Positions 31,763-39,795 of a DNA stretch of 39,795 nucleotides are shown one piece after another (position 1 is the stretch's first letter; each line of letters begins with the position of its first letter). Origin of the DNA: RGIG426 sp045639905 (GTDB lineage: Bacteria > Bacillota > Clostridia > Oscillospirales > Acutalibacteraceae); NCBI GenBank assembly GCA_045639905.1, contig JAZUDZ010000014.1, forward strand, positions 1 through 39,795, given 5' to 3'. Made by a program: the position numbers and the translations under genes. Below the pieces are notes generated by a model that saw only the letters and a program-made list of their open reading frames with translations, searched no databases and was not told the origin of the DNA.

Positions 31763-33709
31763 ATGAGTACAGAAGAACTGAACACGTCAGTGGGAGCCGT
31801 ATCCGAAGAATATGACGAAAGTCAAATTCAGGTTCTGGAAGGGTTGGAAGCCGTCCGGAAACGTCCGGGTATGTATATCGGTTCCACCGGTCCCAGAGGA
31901 CTGCATCATCTGGTTTATGAAATCGTGGATAACTCCATTGATGAAGCATTGGCCGGATTCTGTAACCATATCGAAGTGGAAATTCATCCCGGTGACTATA
32001 TCTCCGTTCGGGATAACGGACGTGGTATTCCGGTCGGTATGAATGAAAAAATCGGAAAACCCTCGGTTACGGTTGTTTTGACCGTTCTCCACGCCGGCGG
32101 TAAATTCGGCGGCGGCGGATATAAAGTGGCCGGCGGTTTGCACGGTGTCGGCTCTTCGGTTGTAAACGCCTTGTCCGAATGGCTGGAAGTGGAGGTCTCC
32201 CGTGAGGGACATATCTATCATCAGCGTTTTGAATGCGGTAAAGAGGTCAGCGATTTAACCATTATCGGTGATACCGAAGAAACCGGGACCTTTGTCAAGT
32301 TCAAACCGGACGCCAGTATTTTCACGGATACCACGGAATATGATTATGAAACGCTGCAAAAGAGAATGCGGGAACAGGCATTTTTGAATGCCGGTCTTCG
32401 CATAACCTTGACGGACAGCCGTGATCCGGAAAACATCGTTTCCGAATCCTTCTGCTATGAAGGCGGTATTTCGGAATTCGTCAAATATATGAATAATGCC
32501 AGGGGAAACGTGGCACTGCATGAGCAGGTCATTCACATTTCCACCACGGACGGAGACTCCTTTGCGGAAGTCGCCCTGCAGTACAATGACAGTTATAACG
32601 AAAACATTCTGTCCTTTGCCAATAACATGCACACCGTGGACGGCGGTACCCATGAACAGGCCTTTAAAAACGGCGTACAGCGTATTTTTAATGCGTATGC
32701 CAGAAAATATAAGTTGCTCAAGGATAATGATGCAAACCTGAAGGGCGATGACGTCCGTGAAGGACTGACCGCCGTTGTCAGCGTTAAATTAACCGATGCT
32801 CAGTTTGAAAGCCAGACAAAGGCCAAACTCGGTAACACCGCCATCGGTACACTGGTTACAAAGCTTTTGAGTGACAAACTGGCAACCTATCTGGAAGAAA
32901 ATCCGGCCGTTGCCAAAGCCATTCTCGAAAAATCCATTAATGCAGCCCGTGTGCGTGAAGCCGCACAAAAGGCTCGTGAAAATGCCCGTAAAAAGAGCGG
33001 ACTCGGATCTCTCCGCATGCCGGAAAAACTTTCCGACTGTATCTGGGACGATCCCGAGCGAACCGAACTCTTTATCGTTGAGGGAGACTCCGCCGGCGGT
33101 TCCGCCATTTCCGGCCGTGACCGTAACTGTCAGGCCATCCTGGCTCTGTGGGGTAAAATGCTCAACGTTGAAAAAGCCCGTATTGATAAGGTGTACGGCA
33201 ACGAAAAACTCAATCCGATTATTATGGCTCTGGGCTGTGGTATCGGGGATGAATTCGATTTGGCGAAGCTTCGCTACGGCAAAGTCATTATCATGGCGGA
33301 TGCCGACGTCGACGGTGCACATATCCGCACCCTGCTTTTAACCTTCTTCTTCCGCTATATGCGGCCGCTGGTGGATGAAGGACACGTGTATTTAGCGCAG
33401 CCGCCGCTGTTTAAGATTTCCAAAGGAAAGAAATTCAAATATGCATTTTCGGATGAAGAACGCGATACGTATATCGAAGAATTCGGCGGCAGTGCCGATG
33501 TTCAGCGGTATAAAGGTCTTGGTGAAATGGATCCGGAGCAGCTCTGGGAGACTACCATGGACCCGAGCTTCCGTATGATGTACCGCGTTACGGTGGAAGA
33601 TGCCCAGCAGGCAGATGAAACCATGACGATTTTGATGGGCGATAAGGTAGAGCCCCGTCGCGAGTTCATTGAAAAGAACGCCAAGTACGCAACCAATCTC
33701 GATATCTGA
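31763..33709 (+). CDS. gyrB: DNA gyrase subunit B
   Basis: The 648-residue ATPase subunit of gyrase. The GHKL ATP site shows DNSIDEALAG, DNGRGIPV and GGLHGVGSSVVNALS. The TOPRIM domain shows EGDSAGGSA and DADVDGAHIRTLLL, and the C-terminal YKGLGEM motif is present. The ATG at 31763 has GTGAGG six bases upstream; an ATG 12 bases earlier is rejected. The ending NLDI is the usual GyrB terminus. Two YcxB-like genes separate it from gyrA. Confidence 0.98.
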   Translation: MSTEELNTSVGAVSEEYDESQIQVLEGLEAVRKRPGMYIGSTGPRGLHHLVYEIVDNSIDEALAGFCNHIEVEIHPGDYISVRDNGRGIPVGMNEKIGKPSVTVVLTVLHAGGKFGGGGYKVAGGLHGVGSSVVNALSEWLEVEVSREGHIYHQRFECGKEVSDLTIIGDTEETGTFVKFKPDASIFTDTTEYDYETLQKRMREQAFLNAGLRITLTDSRDPENIVSESFCYEGGISEFVKYMNNARGNVALHEQVIHISTTDGDSFAEVALQYNDSYNENILSFANNMHTVDGGTHEQAFKNGVQRIFNAYARKYKLLKDNDANLKGDDVREGLTAVVSVKLTDAQFESQTKAKLGNTAIGTLVTKLLSDKLATYLEENPAVAKAILEKSINAARVREAAQKARENARKKSGLGSLRMPEKLSDCIWDDPERTELFIVEGDSAGGSAISGRDRNCQAILALWGKMLNVEKARIDKVYGNEKLNPIIMALGCGIGDEFDLAKLRYGKVIIMADADVDGAHIRTLLLTFFFRYMRPLVDEGHVYLAQPPLFKISKGKKFKYAFSDEERDTYIEEFGGSADVQRYKGLGEMDPEQLWETTMDPSFRMMYRVTVEDAQQADETMTILMGDKVEPRREFIEKNAKYATNLDI

Positions 33710-33728
33710 TTTGGAGAGGAGAAGGATG

Positions 33729-34286
33729 ATGGAAGAAACCAAATCCTCCAACTGGACTGCTTCCTATACGTTAACGGAAGAGGAAATCCGCAAAGCCGTG
33801 GAAATCACCCTTCCGGACAAGAACTCGGCAAAACATATCGGACAGCTGGTGGTTCTGGGCTTTTTGGTCGTCCTGTTTGGCGTGGGGTGTGTCCTCAGTG
33901 CCACGGGAATTCTGAAAGGCCATGTAGAACTCGGCGGAACTTTGTGTTTGCTCGGCATCTCGCTGTTTGCTTTCCTGGCGGTTTTGTTCGAGCCGATGCT
34001 CCTGAGCAAGAGTACCGTCAAAGAAGCACTTCAGGAAAGAAAAGAAACCGTTATGAAAGGTGCCAAAAACGGAATCAGCTTCAAAGCGCAAGATGAAACC
34101 AAATATTTAAGCTGGGACGAATTCGTCATCGGCGAATATGATGACCTGTATATGATTCGACTGGGAACCGGTTATGTTCTTCCCGTGCCGAAACGAGCCT
34201 TGGATGAGACGGGGGCGGAAGCACTTTCCTCCCACTGTGCGGAACAAACGGTGTTCGAAAAGGTTCTGAAAGGGAAAAAGAAATGA
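33729..34286 (+). CDS. YcxB-like membrane protein 1
   Basis: A 185-residue protein. A polar N-terminus (1-37) is followed by two adjacent transmembrane helices (about 40-90; QLVVLGFLVVLFGVGCVLS and LGGTLCLLGISLFAFLAVLF), then a cytoplasmic C-terminal domain resembling YcxB (KNGISFKAQDETKYLSWDEF, VLPVPKRAL). Its function is unknown; YcxB-like proteins may sense at the membrane. The start ATG 33729 is seven bases after AGGAG; ATG 33726 is an alternative. It begins 19 bases after gyrB and its stop overlaps the next gene by 4 bases, so it belongs to the gyrase operon. Confidence 0.7.
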   Translation: MEETKSSNWTASYTLTEEEIRKAVEITLPDKNSAKHIGQLVVLGFLVVLFGVGCVLSATGILKGHVELGGTLCLLGISLFAFLAVLFEPMLLSKSTVKEALQERKETVMKGAKNGISFKAQDETKYLSWDEFVIGEYDDLYMIRLGTGYVLPVPKRALDETGAEALSSHCAEQTVFEKVLKGKKK

Positions 34287-35335
34287 CAACACAACAGGAA
34301 CCGTCCGTTGCCGTTAAGGTGACGGCATGTGGTCCGCTTATGGCAAGACAAAGGAAGAAACTTCTTCGGGAACGGTCCCATCCGTCCGGAATCATCCTGC
34401 TGTTTTCCGCCATGCTGATCTATTACTTTTTTATACAATCTGTACACTCTAACCCAAATGATACATTTCGTAAAGAAGGCTTGTTTATCTGTATTGCCTC
34501 TGTAGTCGTTGCGGTTCTATGGATTGTCGTTTCCTGGCTTCTTCGGAAGCTTCGAAAAGCAGACAATAAGTTCAGCGACTGGGAAGTGCTTCGCATCAAT
34601 GAAATTTACGAAGAAGGTTTGGTCAGCAACAGTCTGGCTGCCCGTATCGTAATCCCGTATGACGAAATCACTTCCATTCTGGAGCTCTCGGATATGCTGA
34701 TTGTTTTCAGTGAAGCCGGAGAGATTGTCTGGACGGCATCGGATGTGACACCCCAGGATATGGACTTTATCCGTTCTTACCTGTATGCCCGCACACCAAA
34801 GGGCACGCTTCGGATTCGCAAACGGATGACCGCCCTTCGGTCGGCTCCGTACGGCATTCCGCAGGTTCCGTCCCGCGGAGGAAAGATTACGTCCTGCGAA
34901 GCGGAAGAAGCTTTTTTTGACACGGTGGTTTGCCGCTGGTCCTATATGCTGGAAAAATTCGGTTGGTGGTTCTTCCTGATGGGAGGTGCATTGGCCGGTT
35001 GCACCAGCGGACTGATTCCGTTTCAGACACGTGTTTTTCAAAGTCCTCTGGTTTGGCTTTGTATCTTTGCCATTGTTTTTGCATTTGCGAGCCTGCCGAT
35101 CATTTTTTTGGAAGAGTCCGCTCGGTCCAAACGACTTCAAAAAACGCATCCGCAAATGACATTCTATGAAACCGGGGTTTTGTTTTCCGCCGGTGCCAAT
35201 CAATATTTTGTCCCGAACGAGAAACTCCACGTGGAGGCACTCGAAAAAGGATATATTTTTGAGTATCATGATATGTGTGTGCGGGTTTCCCCGCAAGCCC
35301 TTGAAAACACAGCGTTTTTGGAACGCTATTTATAA
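34283..35335 (+). CDS. YcxB-like membrane protein 2, duplicated architecture
   Basis: A 350-residue protein that looks like two copies of the plan of the upstream gene. Each half has a two-helix hairpin (about 37-88 and 225-282) followed by a YcxB-like domain. First half: INEIYEEGLVSNSLAARIVIPYDEI. Second half: MTFYETGVLFSAGANQYFVPNEKL. The start overlaps the previous stop (ATGA), indicating coupled translation. No enzyme motif was found and function is unknown. It is followed by an 80-base gap with the inverted repeat TTAACA/TGTTAA before gyrA. Confidence 0.68.
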   Translation: MTTQQEPSVAVKVTACGPLMARQRKKLLRERSHPSGIILLFSAMLIYYFFIQSVHSNPNDTFRKEGLFICIASVVVAVLWIVVSWLLRKLRKADNKFSDWEVLRINEIYEEGLVSNSLAARIVIPYDEITSILELSDMLIVFSEAGEIVWTASDVTPQDMDFIRSYLYARTPKGTLRIRKRMTALRSAPYGIPQVPSRGGKITSCEAEEAFFDTVVCRWSYMLEKFGWWFFLMGGALAGCTSGLIPFQTRVFQSPLVWLCIFAIVFAFASLPIIFLEESARSKRLQKTHPQMTFYETGVLFSAGANQYFVPNEKLHVEALEKGYIFEYHDMCVRVSPQALENTAFLERYL

Positions 35336-35415
35336 AGGGACGAAATTAACAAACTGTTAAATAATGTACTGATTATACATTTTGTATACACTCTGAAATG
35401 TAGGAGGAACAACCT

Positions 35416-38004
35416 ATGCCGGAAATTACAGAAGAAAAGAATACACAGCCGGTACAGACCGGAAAGCTTTTGGACGTGGATCTGGAAAAGGAAATGCGCG
35501 AAAGTTTTTTGGCTTATTCCATGTCGGTTCTGGTAGAGCGTGCTCTGCCGGATGTCCGTGATGGTTTAAAACCGGTTCACCGTCGTATTCTCTATACCAT
35601 GCATGAAAACGGACTGACTCCGGACAAAGCCTATCGTAAGTGCGCCGACACCGTCGGTGCGGTTCTCGGTCGTTACCATCCGCATGGTGACGCCTCGGTC
35701 TATGATGCCATGGTTCGTTTGGCGCAGGACTTCTCGATGCGGTATCCGCTGGTAGACGGTCACGGTAACTTCGGTGACATGGACGGTCACTCGGCGGCTG
35801 CCTATCGTTATACGGAAGCCCGTATGAACAAGATGACCCAGGATATGCTTGTCAACATCGACAAAGATACCGTGGACTTCATGCGCAACTACGACGATCG
35901 TTTGGACGAGCCTACGGTTTTGCCGGCCCGATTCCCGAACCTGCTTGTGAACGGTTCCGTGGGTATCGCCGTCGGTATGGCCACCAATATCCCGCCGCAC
36001 AATCTGCGGGAAGTGGTGGATGCCGTTTGCTACCTGATTGACAATCCGGATGCGGAACTGCCGGAACTCATGGAATATATCAAGGGCCCGGACTTCCCGA
36101 CCGGCGGTATTATCATGGGTTATTCCGGTATGCGTGCGGCGTATGCAACCGGTAGGGGGCATATTATCGTTCGCGCGAAGACCGAGATCGAAGAGCACGG
36201 AAACGACCAGTACAGAATCGTTGTAACCGAGGTGCCGTATCAGGTAAACAAACTGAATTTGGTCAAGTCCATTATTCAATTGGCGGAGGAAAAACGAATC
36301 GAAGGCATTCGTGACGTGGTGGACTATACCTCCCGTGAAGGCATTAAGATTGTCATTGATTTGAAACGTGATGCCAACCCGCAGGTCGTTTTGAACAAAT
36401 TGTTCAGCTATACCCAGATGCAGGTGACCTTCGGTGCCATTCTGCTGTGCCTGGTTGACGGTGTGCCGCGTGTGCTGACTTTGAAACAGATGCTGGAAGA
36501 GTATATCAAGTTCCAGTGTGAAGTGGTCATTCGCCGTACCCGGTACGAACTGAATAAAGCACTTGAGAAAGCCCATATTTGGGAAGCCCTCAAGATAGCC
36601 GTTGACAACATTGACGAAGTGATCTCCATTATCCGTAAATCGAAGGATCAGAACGAAGCGAAGTCCAAACTCCAGGAGCGTTTCGGGTTTGATGACGTTC
36701 AGGCCGATGCCATTGTGAAGATGCGCCTCGGACAGCTTTCCAATCTCGGCATTCAGGAGATTGAGGATGAACTGGCCAAACTGAAAGAAACCATTGCGGA
36801 TCTTCAGGATATTCTGAGCAACGATTTCCGCGTGAAGTCCATCGTGAAAGAGGAATGCAACAAGATGCGCGACAAGTACGGTGACGATCGCCGTACCGCC
36901 ATTTCTCAGGTCAGCGGTGAAGTGGATATCGAAGATCTGATTCCGGAAGAGCAGAGTGTTCTCACCCTGACTCGCTGCGGCTACATCAAACGTCAGGCTG
37001 CCAGCGAATATACCACGCAGAAACGCGGCGGTCGCGGCCGTAAGGGCGTGGCCACCAAGGACGAGGATATCATTGATACCATGTTCCTTTGCTCCTCCCA
37101 TGATTATGTTATGTTCTTTACCACACGCGGTCGTGTGTATCGCTTAAAGTGCTACGAAGTGCCGGAGGGCGGTTACTACAGTCGCGGTATGAATATCGTA
37201 AACCTCCTGCCGCTGGAACCGGAGGAGAAGGTTACGGCCATGATTTGTACCAGGGAGTTCGGAGAAGATTGTTATCTCTCCATGCTGACCCGCCGTGGTA
37301 TCATCAAACGTGTTTTGCTCAGTCGGTTTGCCAATGTGCGTAAAAACGGTTTGATTGCCATTAACCTGGACGAAAACGATGAACTTCGCTTTGTCCGTGT
37401 TTCCGATGGCGGCCAGGATCTTTTGGTGGCAACCCGTAAAGGTAAAGCGATTCGCTTTAATGAAAGTGATGCTCGCGAACTCGGACGTACCGCCCGTGGT
37501 GTCAAAGCCCTGAAACTGGCGGAAGATGACGAAGTCATTGACCTCCTGGTTTGCGAAGAAGGAACCGATGTGTTAACCATTACCGCAACCGGTTACGGTC
37601 GTCGCAGTTCGCAGAACTGCTATCGCCGTCAGTCCCGCGGCGGTAAGGGTCTGACCAACTATCGCGTGGAAAAATACGGCGAGGTTGTTGCGAACCTCCC
37701 GGTTACGGAAGATCATGACCTGTTGATGGTCGCTTCCGACGGTGTTATCATTCGTGTCCATGCCGGCGACATTCGTTTGTGCAATCGTCCGGCCAAGGGC
37801 GTTCGTGTCATGAATCTGGCGGAAGGAGCCTCCATTGTATCCGTTGAACGTGTGGAACGGGAAGAAGGAGAAGAGGTTGTAAAGCCCGAGGATGACGGCA
37901 GCGCCGACGAAGGCGGTCTCACCGAAGAGGAACTGGCCACGGCAGAAGGCGCCGACGAAGAAGTTGTCGACGACGAAAACGAGGAAGAAACCACGGAGGA
38001 ATAA
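35416..38004 (+). CDS. gyrA: DNA gyrase subunit A
   Basis: The 862-residue DNA-cutting subunit. The catalytic tyrosine is Tyr132 in AAYRYTEARM. The quinolone-resistance region reads HPHGDASVYDAMV, with Ala93 at the position of Escherichia coli Ser83 and Asp97 at Asp87. The C-terminal beta-pinwheel has the GyrA box QKRGGRGRKG, needed for DNA wrapping and therefore supporting gyrase rather than topoisomerase IV. A very acidic tail of about 45 residues ends the protein. An AGGAGG site precedes the ATG. The cyclodeaminase gene starts 4 bases after the stop. Confidence 0.98.
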   Translation: MPEITEEKNTQPVQTGKLLDVDLEKEMRESFLAYSMSVLVERALPDVRDGLKPVHRRILYTMHENGLTPDKAYRKCADTVGAVLGRYHPHGDASVYDAMVRLAQDFSMRYPLVDGHGNFGDMDGHSAAAYRYTEARMNKMTQDMLVNIDKDTVDFMRNYDDRLDEPTVLPARFPNLLVNGSVGIAVGMATNIPPHNLREVVDAVCYLIDNPDAELPELMEYIKGPDFPTGGIIMGYSGMRAAYATGRGHIIVRAKTEIEEHGNDQYRIVVTEVPYQVNKLNLVKSIIQLAEEKRIEGIRDVVDYTSREGIKIVIDLKRDANPQVVLNKLFSYTQMQVTFGAILLCLVDGVPRVLTLKQMLEEYIKFQCEVVIRRTRYELNKALEKAHIWEALKIAVDNIDEVISIIRKSKDQNEAKSKLQERFGFDDVQADAIVKMRLGQLSNLGIQEIEDELAKLKETIADLQDILSNDFRVKSIVKEECNKMRDKYGDDRRTAISQVSGEVDIEDLIPEEQSVLTLTRCGYIKRQAASEYTTQKRGGRGRKGVATKDEDIIDTMFLCSSHDYVMFFTTRGRVYRLKCYEVPEGGYYSRGMNIVNLLPLEPEEKVTAMICTREFGEDCYLSMLTRRGIIKRVLLSRFANVRKNGLIAINLDENDELRFVRVSDGGQDLLVATRKGKAIRFNESDARELGRTARGVKALKLAEDDEVIDLLVCEEGTDVLTITATGYGRRSSQNCYRRQSRGGKGLTNYRVEKYGEVVANLPVTEDHDLLMVASDGVIIRVHAGDIRLCNRPAKGVRVMNLAEGASIVSVERVEREEGEEVVKPEDDGSADEGGLTEEELATAEGADEEVVDDENEEETTEE

Positions 38005-38008
38005 GACT

Positions 38009-38617
38009 GTGCAAACAGAAGACTTTTTGAAAGTTCTTGCCTCAAAAGAGGCGGTTCCGGGCGGAGGCGGCGTCAGTGCCCTAATGGGCAGCCTGGCGGC
38101 GGCACTCTGCTCCATGGTGGGAAATCTGACCACCGGGAAAAAGAAATACGCGGAGTTTGAGCCGGCGATTCAGGAAATTCTGAAAAAAGCCGAAGTCAGC
38201 CGGGAACGTCTGTATGCGCTGATTGAAGAAGATGCCAAAGCGTTCAAACCCCTGGCAGAGGCCTATGCCATTCCGAAGGAGGATCCCACGCGCAGCAGCG
38301 TGATGGAGAAAGCCTTAAAGAATGCCTGTGTTCCGCCGATGGATATGATGGAAGAAACCCTGCGGATTGTGGACCTCATTGAGGAACTGGCCGAAAAGGG
38401 TTCCCGTCTGGCCGTAAGCGATGTGGGCGTAGCCGCAGCCGCCGCAAAGGCGGCAATGGAAGGCGCCATTATGAACATTATCATCAACTGCAACAGTATG
38501 GAAGATTCCCTGTATGCGGCGGTTATGGCGGGCCACGCGGTGGAAATGCTTCGCGAGGGTCAGGACCGCTGTGATGCCGTTTACAATACCGTATTTGATA
38601 CGCTGACGAGGAACTGA
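38009..38617 (+). CDS. fchA: Cyclodeaminase/cyclohydrolase family protein (FchA-like)
   Basis: A 202-residue protein of the FTCD_C family, which includes formimidoyl-THF cyclodeaminase and methenyl-THF cyclohydrolase FchA. Family motifs: the N-terminal KEAVPGGGGVSALMGSLAAALCSMVGNLT and, later, RLAVSDVGVAAAAAKAAMEGA, given here by their cores PGGGGVSA and SDVGVAAAAA. It starts with GTG at 38009, eight bases after GGAGGA at the gyrA stop. It is directly followed by a folD variant, so a methenyl-THF cyclohydrolase role is the best guess. Confidence 0.88.
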   Translation: MQTEDFLKVLASKEAVPGGGGVSALMGSLAAALCSMVGNLTTGKKKYAEFEPAIQEILKKAEVSRERLYALIEEDAKAFKPLAEAYAIPKEDPTRSSVMEKALKNACVPPMDMMEETLRIVDLIEELAEKGSRLAVSDVGVAAAAAKAAMEGAIMNIIINCNSMEDSLYAAVMAGHAVEMLREGQDRCDAVYNTVFDTLTRN

Positions 38618-38618
38618 T

Positions 38619-39461
38619 ATGGAACTGTGGAAAGGGGCTCCCGTGGCCGCGGCCATCAAAGAGGAAGCCATTCAAAAAATAGAAGAACTTAAGAAAATCG
38701 GCGTCGTGCCGACGTTGGCGGTTGTCCGAATCGGAGAGGAAGAGGACGATTTGGCCTATGAGCGGGGCATTCTGAAACGGTTTGAATCCTGTGGCGCGCG
38801 GGTACGTGTGGTCGAACTGCCCGTTTCGGTTACCCAGCTGGAACTGGAAGAAGCCGTAAAACGGCTGAATGAAGATTCCGGCGTTCACGGCATTCTGATT
38901 TTCAGTTCCTTCCCGAAAGGAATTGATAAGACGGCGCTTCGCCGTGTCATCAGTCCCCAAAAGGATGTGGATGGATTCGGTTGGGAGAACCTCGGCTATA
39001 TTTTCGCACAGGACGATCGGGCATTTCCGCCCTGCACCGCAAAGGCGGTTATGGAGATGCTCTCCTACTATAACGTGGACCTTACCGGAAAACGTGCCAC
39101 CGTAATCGGCAGAAGCCTGGTGGTCGGACGCCCGGCGGCCATGATGCTGATGAACGAGAACGCAACCGTAACCATTTGTCATACCAAAACCGCCGACACA
39201 CCGGCGGAGGCTCGACGCGCCGATATCCTTGTGGTGACGGCAGGCGTTAAAAAGCTGGTCGGGAAAGAATACCTCCGCGAAGGACAAATTGTCCTGGATG
39301 TGGGAATTCACGAAGACGGAGATTCGCTTTGCGGAGATGTCAAGGCGGATGAGGCAGATATGGTAGCGGCTCTTACCCCGGTACCCGGAGGAGTCGGTTC
39401 GGTAACCACCGCTGTTCTTCTCAAGCACACCGTTATCAGTGCCGAAAGAATGTCAAAATAA
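38619..39461 (+). CDS. folD: Methylene-THF dehydrogenase, FolD variant lacking usual cyclohydrolase residues
   Basis: A 280-residue FolD-family enzyme that oxidises methylene-THF to methenyl-THF. NAD(P)-binding motifs are complete (VIGRSLVVGRPAAMML, TPVPGGVGSVTTAVLL), and the DVDGF aspartate is kept. In standard bifunctional FolD the catalytic Lys56 follows Tyr52 by four residues; here the motif is AYERGILKR, putting Ile at that place. The VQLPLP glutamine is also lost (LIFSSFP). Both are linked to cyclohydrolase activity, so this enzyme is probably a dehydrogenase only. The upstream FchA-like gene, one base away, could supply the hydrolase step. Start ATG 38619. Confidence 0.92.
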   Translation: MELWKGAPVAAAIKEEAIQKIEELKKIGVVPTLAVVRIGEEEDDLAYERGILKRFESCGARVRVVELPVSVTQLELEEAVKRLNEDSGVHGILIFSSFPKGIDKTALRRVISPQKDVDGFGWENLGYIFAQDDRAFPPCTAKAVMEMLSYYNVDLTGKRATVIGRSLVVGRPAAMMLMNENATVTICHTKTADTPAEARRADILVVTAGVKKLVGKEYLREGQIVLDVGIHEDGDSLCGDVKADEADMVAALTPVPGGVGSVTTAVLLKHTVISAERMSK

Positions 39462-39473
39462 CGAAAACATTTG

Positions 39474-39512
39474 AAGCACAAGAGTTTAGCGCTCTTGTGC
39501 TTTTCTTTTTTT
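39474..39512 (+). terminator. Terminator of the gyrA-fchA-folD transcript
   Basis: An 11-bp stem AAGCACAAGAG/CTCTTGTGCTT (39474-39484 with 39492-39502) is followed by TTCTTTTTTT. Confidence 0.9.
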
Positions 39513-39583
39513 GGTCGGTAGAAAATCAACAAATCGGAATATATATAAGCAAATATACAGTCTGTAAAATATAAAAGTGCTTC

Positions 39584-39612
39584 TTGAAAAGAAATGGGAC
39601 TCGTTATATAAT
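39584..39612 (+). promoter_or_regulatory. Predicted promoter of the terminal dockerin gene
   Basis: TTGAAA (39584-39589), an exact 17-nt spacer, then TATAAT (39607-39612), 39 nt before the ATG. Confidence 0.7.
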
Positions 39613-39651
39613 TAGGGTGGTTCATTTTATTACAAAAAAGGAGACCTTAGC

Positions 39652-39795
39652 ATGAAAAAGAAACTTGCCATTTTGCTGGCACTGATTTTGGTGCTGGTAG
39701 CAGTTTCCGCTATTCCTGCTCTCGCTGAAAAGCGCGGCGATGCGAACCGTGACGGTAGCATCGATATGAAGGATGTTTTAATCCTCCGCAAATAT
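39652..39795 (+). CDS. Secreted protein with N-terminal dockerin-type repeat (partial, cut by window end)
   Basis: Only the first 48 residues are visible. A strong signal peptide (MKKKLAILLALILVLVAVSA, cleaved near ALAEK) is followed at once by a dockerin half-repeat, RGDANRDGSIDMKDVLILRK, with all calcium positions present. Having the dockerin immediately after the signal peptide is opposite to the other dockerin proteins of this window, where it is C-terminal. An AAAAGGAG site and a clear promoter precede it. The downstream domains are unknown. Confidence 0.8.
   Translation, partial: MKKKLAILLALILVLVAVSAIPALAEKRGDANRDGSIDMKDVLILRKY

Noticed and set aside
35566..37101. 511-codon open frame antisense to gyrA
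   Set aside because: gyrA is unmistakable on the plus strand; the antisense frame is His/Asn-rich, without motifs, and arises from codon bias.

Overview
The window looks like an origin-proximal chromosome segment of an anaerobic, gut- or rumen-type Clostridia (Ruminococcaceae/Oscillospirales-like is my inference). The basis is a Firmicutes-style rpmH-rnpA-yidD-yidC-jag / dnaA-dnaN-S4-recF-remB-gyrB-gyrA locus, a superoxide reductase, many type I dockerins (the tag of cellulosome-like complexes), strong RBSs with frequent TTG/GTG starts, and TTGACA/TATAAT promoters.

Layout. 1-1835: a compact group II intron (minus strand) with its reverse transcriptase, sitting just behind the terminator of the next gene. 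1917-6059 (minus): a 1380-residue secreted GH16-type glycoside hydrolase with CBM-like and FN3 modules and a C-terminal dockerin. 6268-8755 (plus): MATE exporter, superoxide reductase and an ECF transporter S component. 8899-14556 (plus): a tandem array of four secreted proteins that carry carbohydrate-binding-like modules, very acidic Ser/Glu linkers and dockerins but no recognisable catalytic domain. 14779-19966: arginine operon argC-argJ-argB::argD-argF, with argB and argD fused in frame and an ARG-box-like palindrome over the predicted transcription start. 20205-23985: an FAD oxidoreductase, a GT-C-like membrane protein and trmL. 24105-27041 (minus): jag, yidC, yidD, rnpA, rpmH. 27042-28920: dnaA with oriC-like elements on both sides; between dnaA and dnaN lie four direct TTTTYCACT repeats and a CTA-repeat tract that fits the DnaA-trio. 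28921-38004: dnaN, S4-domain gene, recF, remB flanked by two parS sites, gyrB, two YcxB-like membrane genes, gyrA. 38009-39461: a cyclodeaminase/cyclohydrolase-family gene and a folD variant lacking the usual cyclohydrolase residues. 39652-end: the start of another secreted dockerin protein, cut by the window edge.

How it fits together. The right half is housekeeping replication and topology. The left half combines nutrient acquisition (secreted, dockerin-tagged polysaccharide-binding proteins plus one hydrolase) with arginine synthesis and transport. No cohesin or scaffoldin is visible, so the dockerins' docking partner must lie elsewhere. The strongest candidates for something under-described are the four-gene non-catalytic dockerin array with its shared unknown modules and atypical calcium loop, the ArgB-ArgD fusion, and the pair of YcxB-like genes inside the gyrase operon. 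No database search was possible, so all family names rest on motifs recognised by eye.
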